Shown here: one piece after another, positions 8,569-17,271 of the stretch
How positions within the stretch are numbered: position 1 is the stretch's first letter
Layout of the letters: the number at the start of each line of letters is the position of its first letter
NCBI RefSeq assembly: GCF_001431725.1
Contig: NZ_CP013106.1
Span: 1,426,001 to 1,490,000, forward strand
Direction: 5' to 3'
Length of the DNA stretch: 64,000 bases
From: Halomonas huangheensis
GTDB lineage: Bacteria > Pseudomonadota > Gammaproteobacteria > Pseudomonadales > Halomonadaceae
Notes under the pieces: generated by a model
What the model was told of the DNA's origin: nothing
Seen by the model: the letters and a program-made list of their open reading frames with translations, nothing else
Databases searched by the model: none
Made by a program: the position numbers and the translations under genes

Positions 8569-9555
8569 TTACTGTGCGGTCATGCCGAGCTCGGCGGACA
8601 GCTCAGCGATATCCTTGACTTGTTGGGCCATGAACTCCTTGAACTCTTCTCCGCTGTAGTGGAAGGGCATCAGTCCATTGTTGGCCATGACTTCCTTCCA
8701 CTCTTCACTCTCGTAAAGAGTGTCAATAGCGTTCACCCAGTATTCGTAGGCCTCATCACTGATATCTGCTGGCATGTAGAAGCCGCGCCAGTTGGGGCCA
8801 ATGGCATCAATGCCTTGTTCACGAGCGGTAGGAATGGTGTCGAATTCACCGGGAAGTCGCTCTGGAGCGAGCACGGCTAGGATGCGCAGGTCACCGGATT
8901 CCCAGAAGCCACGAGCCTCGGAGATATCGCCAGTGAAGGCATCGAGATGGCCGCCGACGACCTGGGTCAGGGCTTCACCGCCGTTGTTGTAGGACAGGTA
9001 AGGAATCTCGCGCAGAGTATCAACGCCTGCTGCTCGCGCCGCAATCAGCGCCTTGAGATGGTCCCAACCGCCTTTGGCGCTGGCACCTGCGAACTTGACG
9101 GCGCGCGGATCGTCCTTGATGGCATCCATCAGTTCCCCGAGGGTCTGATAGGACGAGTCTTCAGTGACCGCAATCACGCCATAGTCCGAGCCCACGGTTC
9201 CGATCCAGCGCACCATGTCCATATCCATGCCAGGAAACTGACCCTGAGCGAGGCGAGTGGGCACGGCTGTTGAGGCAGCGATGATCAGGTTGTCATCGCC
9301 GGACCGCTTGGCCACCACGTGAGCGTAGGCAACACCGCCACCGGCGCCAGCCATATTGACGGTTTGAACATTACCAGGCACTAGATCGAGTTTGGACAGT
9401 ACTTGACCGCCGCTGCGGCAAGTAAAGTCCCAGCCACCGCCGGGGTCCGAGGGAGCAATACACTCCACGCCTGATCCGGGTTCAAACGCCTGGACGGCAA
9501 AAGGTACAGAGGCAAGGGCGGCCACCATGGCGGCCATCGAGATGGAATTGCGCAT
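8569..9555 (-). CDS. tctC: TTT periplasmic substrate-binding protein TctC (system 1)
   Basis: A 328-residue secreted binding protein. MRNSISMAAMVAALASVPFAVQA is a clear signal peptide, and the mature part begins FEPGSGVECIAPSDPGGGWDFTC, the ligand-loop region of TctC/Bug proteins. I start at 9555, after AGGA, rather than at upstream Mets (9570, 9657) that would bury the signal sequence. It is closely similar to the neighbouring protein at 9913-10896 (both have CIAPxDPGGGWDFTCR), so this locus has two related receptors for one set of permeases. Confidence 0.92.
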   Translation of the reverse strand: MRNSISMAAMVAALASVPFAVQAFEPGSGVECIAPSDPGGGWDFTCRSGGQVLSKLDLVPGNVQTVNMAGAGGGVAYAHVVAKRSGDDNLIIAASTAVPTRLAQGQFPGMDMDMVRWIGTVGSDYGVIAVTEDSSYQTLGELMDAIKDDPRAVKFAGASAKGGWDHLKALIAARAAGVDTLREIPYLSYNNGGEALTQVVGGHLDAFTGDISEARGFWESGDLRILAVLAPERLPGEFDTIPTAREQGIDAIGPNWRGFYMPADISDEAYEYWVNAIDTLYESEEWKEVMANNGLMPFHYSGEEFKEFMAQQVKDIAELSAELGMTAQ

Positions 9556-9609
9556 TGAGGAATTCCTCATTGTTGTGCTGGTGAGTGCGTATATTGCTAT
9601 TGTTGTTGG
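9556..9609 (-). promoter_or_regulatory. tctC leader: SD inside a 14-bp palindrome and two ACAACA motifs
   Basis: TGAGGAATTCCTCA (9556-9569) is a perfect palindrome that contains the tctC Shine-Dalgarno. In the transcript it is directly preceded by CACAACAAT, and further upstream by CCAACAACAATAG (9597-9609). The dyad could sequester the SD or bind a dimeric protein. The A-rich motifs resemble Hfq/Crc or GcvB-type target sites. Both readings are inference. Confidence 0.4.
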
Positions 9610-9839
9610 CCTTCCCTGGCGCTTGAATGCTCCTGCTGGCATTAACCTATCCAGCAAGCTGCTGAGCTGCTGGATAGGCTAGATCGCTGTGGTCGTGGCG
9701 GGAATTGACTATCGGGCAAGGCAACCTTTCTCTATCGAGTAAGGTTCTATGTTGTTGAAAACAAAATAATATATTTTTATTTTCAAGGTGACGTATGACC
9801 TTTGTCCAAGGCCGTGGATAGAGGGGAGGCATCAGATAC
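9610..9839 (-). promoter_or_regulatory. Upstream region of the tctCBA operon with an AT-rich dyad
   Basis: The gap between the two tctC genes holds an AT-rich inverted repeat at 9755-9786: TTGAAAA on the left, TTTTCAA on the right, with an almost pure A/T centre that includes TATATT on the minus strand. It is a good candidate for the promoter and operator of the tctC-tctB-tctA operon. No gene is evident. Confidence 0.4.
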
Positions 9840-9865
9840 GAAAAAGGGCCACCTTGTGGTAGCCC
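9840..9865 (-). terminator. Rho-independent terminator of the upstream tctC
   Basis: On the minus strand GGGCTACC, ACAA and GGTGGCCC form a stem (one G-T pair) followed directly by TTTTTCG. It lies 47 bp after the stop of the 9913-10896 gene, so that extra binding protein has its own transcript end and is separated from the tctCBA set. Confidence 0.8.
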
Positions 9866-9912
9866 TGAACGGTCTCTGGTTGGACAGTTACTGTGATTGA
9901 CTTGTCGAACCA

Positions 9913-10896
9913 TCATTGAGTCCGGCGAAGATCGGCCATGGTATTTTCCAGTGAGGCAATCTGTTCATGAAGGAATGTCTTGAACTCCTCTCCACTGAGC
10001 TGGAAGGGTGTCATACCATTGCGAGTCATGATTTCCTGCCATTGGGCACTTTCGTATACTTGATGAATAGCATCAGTCCAGAACGCCTTGTCGTCGTCAC
10101 TCAATCCAGCAGGAGCGTAGAAGCCACGCCAGTTGGGCGCTACAACATCTACCCCTTGCTCCCGTGCCGTCGGGAACCCATCCAATGGCTCCGGTAGCCG
10201 CTCTTCCGATAGCACCGCCAGCACTCGGAGGTCTCCGCTATCGACGAAACTCTTGACCTCCGAGATGTCACCGACGACTACATCCAGATGATGGCCCAGC
10301 ACTTGAGTGATGGCGCTGGCACCATTGTTGAAGTCGAGATAGGTCACCTTGTTCAGTGAAGTGATTCCTGCATTGGAAAGCACCCGTAGCATATTCAGTT
10401 GGTCCCACCCGAGTGGGCCACTGCCCCCGGAGAAGCTGACGGCTTTGATATCTTCGCGCAAGGCTTCAGTAAGGTCATCGAGCCCCTGATACGGAGAGTC
10501 ACTGGATACCGCCAGTGCCGCATAGTCGGCGCCTAGCGTACCGAGCCAGGTAACATCATCGGCACCTAATCCCGGGTACTGTTGCTGCGCCAGGCGTGTG
10601 GCGTTGGAAGAGGAGGCGGCGACGATCAGGCCGTCATTGCCCTCACGCTTGCTGGCGACATGTGCATAGGCCACACCACCCGCAGCTCCGGCCATATTGA
10701 TGGTCTGCATGCTGCCATTCGTAATGTTCAGCTGTTGCAGGGTGGCCGCAAACTGCCGACAGGTGAAATCCCAACCACCACCTGGGTCGGCAGGAGCAAT
10801 ACATTCCAGTCGCGAGGTTGGCGGTTCCGCGTTGACGTTGGCCGAGACGAGGGGGAGTGCGGTTAGCGAGAGGGCGAATAGAGTGAGTTGGCGCAT
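9913..10896 (-). CDS. tctC: Second TTT periplasmic substrate-binding protein TctC (system 1, extra receptor)
   Basis: A 327-residue TctC family protein with signal peptide MRQLTLFALSLTALPLVSANVNA and mature start EPPTSRLECIAPADPGGGWDFTCRQ. The C-terminal region (APNWRGFYAPAGLSDDDKAFW) closely parallels the protein at 8569-9555. It is transcribed from its own leader and ends at a strong terminator. Possible roles are a second receptor with different specificity for the same TctAB, or a receptor whose relative dose is set separately. Confidence 0.92.
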   Translation of the reverse strand: MRQLTLFALSLTALPLVSANVNAEPPTSRLECIAPADPGGGWDFTCRQFAATLQQLNITNGSMQTINMAGAAGGVAYAHVASKREGNDGLIVAASSSNATRLAQQQYPGLGADDVTWLGTLGADYAALAVSSDSPYQGLDDLTEALREDIKAVSFSGGSGPLGWDQLNMLRVLSNAGITSLNKVTYLDFNNGASAITQVLGHHLDVVVGDISEVKSFVDSGDLRVLAVLSEERLPEPLDGFPTAREQGVDVVAPNWRGFYAPAGLSDDDKAFWTDAIHQVYESAQWQEIMTRNGMTPFQLSGEEFKTFLHEQIASLENTMADLRRTQ

Positions 10897-10913
10897 GATG
10901 TTGACTCCATTTT

Positions 10914-10993
10914 GATTGTTTTGGGTAACTTTTGATTGTTGTGAGTGGATTTAGAATGTTGTGCGTGGCTATCGATTGTTGGAGATAGCGGCC
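10914..10993 (-). repeat. Four diverged 20-bp leader repeats carrying ACAACA-type motifs
   Basis: On the plus strand GATTGTT or GAATGTT recurs at 10914, 10934, 10954 and 10974, exactly 20 bp apart. In the transcript of the 9913-10896 gene these read AACAATC, CACAACAATC, CACAACATTC and CAACAATC. The rest of each unit has diverged, but the motif and spacing are kept. This suggests selection on a reiterated RNA or protein binding site in the leader. Confidence 0.5.
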
Positions 10994-11082
10994 AAAGCGC
11001 ATCCATGCGCCCCATGCGGGGCACAGTCGTCCATGGGCCGCCGGGTTCGCCCGGCAGCATTGGATTCAACCTGGTGAGTGGC

Positions 11083-12138
11083 TCAGTCCTCGCGGAACGC
11101 CACACACACCGGACTGGGAGTTGAAATGCGTTGAGTCGGGTTGCTCAACGACTCAGGTGATGAAGTTGTATAAAGACAGAGAGTGTCATCATCTTCATTG
11201 GCGATATGCAGCCGGCCTAGTGGATCGAAGCCCATGAAACGCGGAGTCTTGCCTCCCGAGGGGAGTGTATGGCTGTACTGTAGGTGGTCGTTGCGAGGAT
11301 CAATACGGTACACGCTGATGCTGTCCTCTCCGCGGTTTGTCACCAGCACATGGCTTCCCGAGGGTGACACTACGATTCCTGCTGCACGATTATCGCCGGT
11401 ATGGAAGGGCGATACGCTGGGGCTCACCTGATACGGAGTCAGCTGCCCACTGTCTGGATCAAAGCGGTAGGCGGTAAGCGTTGAGTCCAACTCATTGACG
11501 ACAAAAGCGAGGCGGCCTGAAGGATGGAAGTCAATGTGTCGAGGGCCTGCGCCTTCACGTGTCGCTACCGTCAGTTCGGGGCATGGGATCAGTCGACCAT
11601 GCCGGCTGTCGAATTTCATGACAAACAGGCAATCCAGCCCCTTGTCAGGGATCACCACAAAGCGGCCATCCGCAGTGAACGGGTTGGCATGTGGCTTGGG
11701 AAAGGGCTGTTCGATGCGGTGTGGGCCAACCTTGCCGGATAGCTCGATCAGGTCCACGACACCCTTCAGGCTGCCGTCGTCCTCCACCGCGACTACCGCC
11801 AGTGAGCTGGAAATATGATTGGAGATCACGATGAAGCGCTCATCCGCGGAGAGCGCCATATGCACCGGATTGGCACCACCGGTGCTGACCTGGTTGAGCA
11901 AGCGTAGTTCGCCGCTTACCGGGTGTACGGCAAAGGCACTGATATCGCTGCGATCACCATGAATACAGTAGAGCCGGTCGCCACGCCGGTTGATGACCAG
12001 CCAGGAGGGATTGATCAGGCCTTCGTAGCACTGCAGCTGTTCCCAACTGCTGCCATCGTCGCTGACATGGTAGACGCTGATCCCCTTGCCACGCGCCTGT
12101 CTGCGCTGAGTTGTTCGGCAACCAATGAAAGCCAGCAT
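11083..12138 (-). CDS. Beta-propeller lactonase family protein (6-phosphogluconolactonase/YbhE-like)
   Basis: A 351-residue seven-bladed-propeller lactonase. Family features are GANPVHMALSADERFIVISNH, the PHANPFTADGRFVVIPDKGLD region, GAGPRHIDFHPSGRLAFVVNELDSTLTAY and the late GKTPRFMGFDPLGRLHIANED. The start at 12138 follows AGGAG and comes directly after the aconitase stop, so the two are co-translated. The fold covers 6-phosphogluconolactonase and carboxymuconate-lactonising enzyme. Next to aconitase and a tricarboxylate transporter, a lactone of a tricarboxylic acid is a plausible substrate. Confidence 0.85.
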   Translation of the reverse strand: MLAFIGCRTTQRRQARGKGISVYHVSDDGSSWEQLQCYEGLINPSWLVINRRGDRLYCIHGDRSDISAFAVHPVSGELRLLNQVSTGGANPVHMALSADERFIVISNHISSSLAVVAVEDDGSLKGVVDLIELSGKVGPHRIEQPFPKPHANPFTADGRFVVIPDKGLDCLFVMKFDSRHGRLIPCPELTVATREGAGPRHIDFHPSGRLAFVVNELDSTLTAYRFDPDSGQLTPYQVSPSVSPFHTGDNRAAGIVVSPSGSHVLVTNRGEDSISVYRIDPRNDHLQYSHTLPSGGKTPRFMGFDPLGRLHIANEDDDTLCLYTTSSPESLSNPTQRISTPSPVCVAFRED

Positions 12139-12140
12139 GA

Positions 12141-14861
12141 TCAAACTCCTGAAGTAGACGACGGTGGTGTGGAGGGTGGCGCCTGCACGGTGGCTAACTG
12201 CTTGCGCAATACGTAGGGCAGGATGCCACCGTTCCACAGATAACGGAGCTCCTGGTCTGAATCAATCGGCAATTCCAGAGCGATACTCTGGGTCGTCTCG
12301 CCACGGCGGATTGTCAGACTGACGGGGTTGGTGCCGAGCTGAAGGTGTTCGGGGAGGTGTATGTCGAACCGCTCATTGCCCGAGAGTTTCAGCGCCTCTG
12401 GAGTCTGGCCGCCAGTCAAACGCAGGGGCAGAATGCCCATCCCGATCAGGTTGCTGCGATGGATGCGTTCGAAACTGATGGCAATGACTGCACGTACTCC
12501 CAATAGCGCTTGCGCCTTGGCCGCCCAATCGCGACTTGAGCCAGCGCCATAGTTGTTTCCGGCGAACACCACCAGTGGGACATCGGCTTTGACGTAGCTC
12601 TGAGCCGCTTCATAGAGAGGTTGAGGGGCGGACTCGTCCAGCGGCCTCGCCCAGACCCCCTTGCCACCGCTGCTGGTACCCGGCAGGAGATTATCCACGC
12701 GGGAATTGGTGAAAGCACCTCGCAGCATGACTTCATGGTTGCTGCGCCTGGTGGAGTACTGGTTGAGGTCCTGGGCAGACTCGCCGTGTTCGATCAGGTA
12801 GCGACCTGCAAGACTCTCTGCCGGGATCGCGCCTGCTGGAGACATGTGATCGGTCGTCACATTGTCACCGAGTTGCATGATGACTCTGGCCTCTCGGATC
12901 GCCAGGCTATCGCGCGCAGTGCGTGGTACTGCCTCCAGGTAGCGGGGGCGACGAAGGTAGGTGGAGTCGGCAGCCCAATCGAAGCGCAGGCTGCCTTCGG
13001 CTTGTAGCTGCTGCCAATGCTCGGTTCCGTCCCACAGCGTAGCGTTGCGTCGCGAAAAGGCTTCCGGTACTACAACCTCATGGACGAGCGCATCTACCTC
13101 TTCGTCACTTGGCATCAATTCATGAAGGTAGACAGGATCGCCGTTGTCATCGTGACACAAGGGGTCGCGAGTGATGTCTCGAGTGACATCGCCTGCCAAC
13201 GCATAGGCCACCACCAGCGCGGGAGACATCAGGTAGCCGGACGATAGCATGGGATTGACGCGTCCCTGGAAGTTGCGGTTGCCGGATAGGATGGCAACAC
13301 CGTCCAGACCGTTGCGCACCAACTGGTGGACTTCCGGAATCAGGCCTCCGGAATTACCGATGCAGGTCATGCAGCCGAAGCCCGCGACCGCAAAGCCGAG
13401 CGCATCGAAGTCGTCCTGCAGGTTTGCCGCCTCAAGGTAGTCGCCGACAATCCGCGAGCCGGGTGACAGCGATGTTTTCACCCAGGGGCGGCGTTTTAGA
13501 CCACGGGCTCTTGCACGGCGAGCCAGCAGGCCGGCCTGAATCATCTCGGCTGGGTTGGCAGTGTTGGTGCAACTGGTGATGGCCGCGATGGCGACTGTGC
13601 CATGATCCAGCTCCATCACCCAATCGGGAGTATCGTCCGGTAGTTCCGAGTGTCGGCTGGTAGCCAGCAACTCCACGGAAGGACGTCCTGTTTGACGGTA
13701 GGAATCCGCGAGTTGGGCCAATGGGTGGCGTTCATGGGGTTGGTGCGGTCCGGCAACGCTAGGTTCGATGGCACTCAGGTCCAGCGTCAAACGCTTGTGA
13801 AAGCGCGGTTCGGGAGCGTCGTCTCGGCGCCACAGTTGTTGCTGCTCCAGATAGGTACCGACTTGTTCACGCAATTCCACGGAGCGACCACTAAGCGTGA
13901 GGTAATCCATGGTCACGTCATCGAAGGGGAAGAACATCACGGTAGCGCCGTATTCCGGAGCCATATTGGCGACAGTGCCGCGCGCTGCCCAACCAAGAGT
14001 CGATAATCCGGGGCCACAGAATTCCACAAACTTGCCGACCACGCCCTCGGAACGCAACAGCTCGGCAATGTTCAGTGCCAGATCCATGGCCGTGACACCG
14101 GGCGACAGGCCTCCCGTCAGATGTATGCCAACCACTTCAGGTAGCGTCAGAGTGACGGGCTCGCCCAGCACGGCAGCCTGTCCCTCCAGTCCACCTACGC
14201 CCCAGGCCAGAATACCCAGGGCATTGATCATCGGCGTGTGGCTGTCAGTGGCGACCATGTTGTCCGGGTGAATCCATTGGCGTCCCTGATCATCCTCTTC
14301 AGTCCACACCACACGAGCCAGCGACTCCATGTTGACCTGGTGGATGATACCGGTACCCGGAGGCACGACACTGAAGTTATCGAGACTCCGCTCTGCCCAT
14401 TTGATGAATCGATAGCGCTCGGCGTTGCGCCGGAAATCAATATCAAGGTTGCGTGCGAGGGCATCGGGATGGTCGAACTCCTCGACAATCACGGAGTGAT
14501 CGATAGCCAGCACCGCGGGAATCGACGGATTGATCGCGCGGGCATCACCGCCCAGTTCGTGGACTGCGTCGCGCAGACCTGCAAAGTCGGCGAGAGCAGG
14601 CAGGCAGGTCGTGTCATGGAACATCAGACGATTGGGATAGTAATTGACTTCGCCGCCGCTGGAACTGCCGTCGAGAAATGCCAGCAGGTCGGGCAGATTA
14701 TGTGGGGAACAGCGCGCGACATTTTCCAGCAGGATACGCAGTGAATAGGGCATTCGCTGCAATTGCTCCTGACTGACAAGGTCGCACAGGTCGATGTAGT
14801 GATAGTCCTGGTCGGCGATATGCAGCTTACGCGGTGATGGTTGTTGTGTTGTCACTGGCAT
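12141..14861 (-). CDS. acnA: Aconitate hydratase
   Basis: A 906-residue AcnA-type aconitase, full length (E. coli AcnA is about 890). The [4Fe-4S] ligands are C431 in ITSCTNTANP and C497/C500 in GFGCMTCIGNSG. The substrate-site stretches NMVATDSHTPMINALGILAWGVGG and GAGSSRDWAAKA are present. The start at 14861 has GAGGG upstream; an earlier Met at 14876 has no SD. It interconverts citrate and isocitrate via cis-aconitate. Its place in an uptake operon suggests a copy dedicated to imported tricarboxylates rather than the housekeeping enzyme. Confidence 0.93.
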   Translation of the reverse strand: MPVTTQQPSPRKLHIADQDYHYIDLCDLVSQEQLQRMPYSLRILLENVARCSPHNLPDLLAFLDGSSSGGEVNYYPNRLMFHDTTCLPALADFAGLRDAVHELGGDARAINPSIPAVLAIDHSVIVEEFDHPDALARNLDIDFRRNAERYRFIKWAERSLDNFSVVPPGTGIIHQVNMESLARVVWTEEDDQGRQWIHPDNMVATDSHTPMINALGILAWGVGGLEGQAAVLGEPVTLTLPEVVGIHLTGGLSPGVTAMDLALNIAELLRSEGVVGKFVEFCGPGLSTLGWAARGTVANMAPEYGATVMFFPFDDVTMDYLTLSGRSVELREQVGTYLEQQQLWRRDDAPEPRFHKRLTLDLSAIEPSVAGPHQPHERHPLAQLADSYRQTGRPSVELLATSRHSELPDDTPDWVMELDHGTVAIAAITSCTNTANPAEMIQAGLLARRARARGLKRRPWVKTSLSPGSRIVGDYLEAANLQDDFDALGFAVAGFGCMTCIGNSGGLIPEVHQLVRNGLDGVAILSGNRNFQGRVNPMLSSGYLMSPALVVAYALAGDVTRDITRDPLCHDDNGDPVYLHELMPSDEEVDALVHEVVVPEAFSRRNATLWDGTEHWQQLQAEGSLRFDWAADSTYLRRPRYLEAVPRTARDSLAIREARVIMQLGDNVTTDHMSPAGAIPAESLAGRYLIEHGESAQDLNQYSTRRSNHEVMLRGAFTNSRVDNLLPGTSSGGKGVWARPLDESAPQPLYEAAQSYVKADVPLVVFAGNNYGAGSSRDWAAKAQALLGVRAVIAISFERIHRSNLIGMGILPLRLTGGQTPEALKLSGNERFDIHLPEHLQLGTNPVSLTIRRGETTQSIALELPIDSDQELRYLWNGGILPYVLRKQLATVQAPPSTPPSSTSGV

Positions 14862-15016
14862 TTGGCCCTCGAGCATCGTGATGGCGGCTTGATGGCACGA
14901 TACCCCTAAGGGGGAACATCGAAAATTGAGGCTTGGGCAAGGACGAGTTCGTCGCTGGAGAACGCGAAGGTCCGAGAGGGCGAAAATAGGCGGTTGGGCT
15001 GAGGGAACTACAGAGC

Positions 15017-15901
15017 TCAGGACGCGCGAAGGTGCTCGACAAAGGCCCGTGCAGTGGGGGATAGCTGACGGAAGTCCCTTACTCCGATTCTCAGGTTACG
15101 AATCGCCCAGGGTTCATCCAGCGGAACGTCGGTAATACCGATGGAGTTGGCATAGATTCTGATTACGTGCCGAGGCAGCAGAGCAATTCCCAGTTCGCCA
15201 GCCACCAACTGGCACATGCAGTCAAAGCTGCTGACTCTTATCTTGATCGTAGGAGTCATACCGAGCTTTTCCGCCTCTTGAGTAATCTGCGCATAAAGAG
15301 CGCTTTCGGCATGAGAGGCGATCAACTCGTGTCGCAGCACTTCCGGGAAGCGCACCGTCTCGCGATCGCTCAAGGGGTGATTCACCGATACTGCCAGGCA
15401 AATCTCATCGCTACGGTAGGCAAAGGTCTCAAGATCCGGGGCCGGAGTGTGGCTGGCGAATACCCCCACATCAGCGCGGCCGTCACTGAGTGCTCTGACG
15501 ATGGCGGCTCCTACGCGTTCCTCGATATCCAGCCGGACACCGGGAAACTGGGTGGTGAAGGTCTTTATCTCTGCGGGTAGAAACTGCGCCAATGCCGAAG
15601 TGGTGGCATGTAGCTGAACCTGCCCCTTGATACCATCGGAGTAGTCACCCAACTCGTCTTCCAGGCGATAGAGAGCCTCGAACACCTGGCGAGTGTGGGC
15701 AAGCATGGATTGCCCCGCAGGGGTCAACTCCACACCGCGCGGATAACGTGTAAACAGCGGGGAGCCAACACGATGCTCCAGCTCGGCTATACGCTTGCTG
15801 ATCGCCGACAGTGCCAGGTGAGCGCGCTTCGACGCTCGAGTCAGGCTTTTTTCCTCAGCCACACACAGGAATATCTGCAGGGAAGTCAGGTCGAAGCGCA
15901 T
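15017..15901 (-). CDS. LysR family transcriptional regulator
   Basis: A 294-residue LysR protein. The N-terminal winged helix reads MRFDLTSLQIFLCVAEEKSLTRASKRAHLALSAISKRIAELE, followed by the effector-binding domain (GQVQLHATTSALAQFLPAEI; VAGELGIALLPRHV). It lies 155 bp upstream of acnA on the same strand, so it may be transcribed toward the operon it controls rather than divergently. It is the likely activator of the aconitase-lactonase-TTT genes. No SD is evident before the start. Confidence 0.88.
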   Translation of the reverse strand: MRFDLTSLQIFLCVAEEKSLTRASKRAHLALSAISKRIAELEHRVGSPLFTRYPRGVELTPAGQSMLAHTRQVFEALYRLEDELGDYSDGIKGQVQLHATTSALAQFLPAEIKTFTTQFPGVRLDIEERVGAAIVRALSDGRADVGVFASHTPAPDLETFAYRSDEICLAVSVNHPLSDRETVRFPEVLRHELIASHAESALYAQITQEAEKLGMTPTIKIRVSSFDCMCQLVAGELGIALLPRHVIRIYANSIGITDVPLDEPWAIRNLRIGVRDFRQLSPTARAFVEHLRAS

Positions 15902-16033
15902 GAGGGGTGGCCCGGGTGGTCAATGACCTTGCAAGGGATAACACTTTGATATGGCTGAAGCAATGACCGTTGGTCCTTTATTGCCCGTATATACGTCTGG
16001 TCGTTACGGTACCCGCAGAGGGCTCAAGGCCGG

Positions 16034-16441
16034 TCAAGAATGCATAACGGCCCCTTTGGTAATCTTGTCGACTTGTTTTCTGTCGGCCCGTAATCCGATA
16101 CCGACCACGTTGTTGCGTTCCAGGTCGCTTTCTGAGAACACTGCACGGTTGGCTTCATCGTGGCCGGTGGTGAACATTTCCTCGATGTAGGTGGCCGTTA
16201 TTACCTCGCGCTCGCGGGCGCGCTGTCGGATGCGGCTCAGTGTTTCGGGGGAGGCACTGAGCACGATGACCGGCTGGCCGCAAAGGGGGAGGTGAGGGTA
16301 GCCATGGGCATCCTGGTAGCTGGCGCCAATGATGTCATCGTATCGTGCGGTGATCCCACTCATCAGAAACGCCGTTACGTTGAGCTTCTGCCATACGGCG
16401 AGATCTTCCCGGACCACGATGGCGATCTTGCTGGTAAACAT
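16034..16441 (-). CDS. DUF2000 family protein
   Basis: A 135-residue protein with the DUF2000 pattern: KIAIVVREDLAVWQKLNVTAFLMSG at the start, HLPLCGQPVIVLSA in the middle, and ERNNVVGIGLRADRKQVDKITKG at the end. GGAG precedes the start. The family is uncharacterised and often lies near amino-acid exporters and AraC regulators, as here (LysE and AraC upstream on the same strand, 57 bp before it). Confidence 0.8.
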   Translation of the reverse strand: MFTSKIAIVVREDLAVWQKLNVTAFLMSGITARYDDIIGASYQDAHGYPHLPLCGQPVIVLSASPETLSRIRQRAREREVITATYIEEMFTTGHDEANRAVFSESDLERNNVVGIGLRADRKQVDKITKGAVMHS

Positions 16442-16498
16442 TCATGAGCTCCTTTGCTGTCTGGGGGGGGATGGTTGTTGCCGGCGGGTCCAGAAGAC

Positions 16499-17095
16499 TC
16501 AGCTCAGTACGCTCCACCAGGCCATTCCGACCAGCGCACTGGCCATCAGGCAATTGAATATCCTCGTGCGCCGTGGCGTGGTCAGCATATGTCGACTGCC
16601 GGTGCCCATCAGCGCCCAACTGGTGCTGCCGATCAGTGCGAGGATCAAAAACAGCACTGCCATACCGGTAATGGTGGTGGGAGTGGGTTCGGAACCGGCG
16701 AACACCGTTACCGCGGTCAGCGCCATCATCCATCCCTTGGGATTGATCAGTTGCAGGCCGACGGCCTTCGTGCCGCTCAGCATGACGGTCTGTCCATTGG
16801 TCTTCGTGTCAGTGGCGGGGCTGGAAGTGGCCAGTTGCCAGGCCATCCAGCTCAGCCAGATTACGCCGACCCATGACAGGACGATGGGGATCAAAGGCGC
16901 CTTCACCAGCAAGCTGGCCAGACCCAGGCCTGCCAGTACGATGGTCAGCGCAGCAGTGGTGCAGGCCGCGATGATCGCCGGCAGCGTCGCGCGCCAACCG
17001 GCCTGACCCGCCATGGCCATCACCAGCAGATTGATGGGTCCCGGGCTGAAGGTGATCGCCAGGGTGAAGAATGTGTAGGGAAGCCACTGTGGCAT
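16499..17095 (-). CDS. LysE/RhtB family amino-acid exporter
   Basis: A 198-residue inner-membrane protein with about six helices. The family signature FSPGPINLLVMAMAGQAGWRATLP lies near the N-terminus, and NPKGWMMALTAVTVFA in the middle. GAGG precedes the start. It should export an amino acid or homoserine-lactone-like solute. The AraC regulator just upstream and the DUF2000 gene downstream make a three-gene module, a common arrangement for such exporters. Confidence 0.87.
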   Translation of the reverse strand: MPQWLPYTFFTLAITFSPGPINLLVMAMAGQAGWRATLPAIIAACTTAALTIVLAGLGLASLLVKAPLIPIVLSWVGVIWLSWMAWQLATSSPATDTKTNGQTVMLSGTKAVGLQLINPKGWMMALTAVTVFAGSEPTPTTITGMAVLFLILALIGSTSWALMGTGSRHMLTTPRRTRIFNCLMASALVGMAWWSVLS

Positions 17096-17214
17096 GCTGA
17101 GGTCCTCGTCATAGCTCGTGACATCGAGTGTCTGGATATAACGAGTGTCCCTGCTGGGAGTAGAGGAGTCTGGAAGGTTTGAGCAGCTCCGGCGGGAGAG
17201 AGTTCTCGGTTTGT

Positions 17215-17271
17215 GCAGGAGCCCTCAGCGTTTGCAGGAGCCTTCAGCGTTTGTAAAAAGCCTTCAGCGCG
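17215..17271. repeat. Three 19-bp tandem repeats at the 3' end of the araC gene
   Basis: The unit GCAGGAGCCCTCAGCGTTT (17215-17233) is repeated with one change at 17234-17252 and more loosely at 17253-17271. The last copy contains the araC stop codon. The array seems to have grown by duplication of the gene end. It lies between araC and lysE. Confidence 0.7.
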
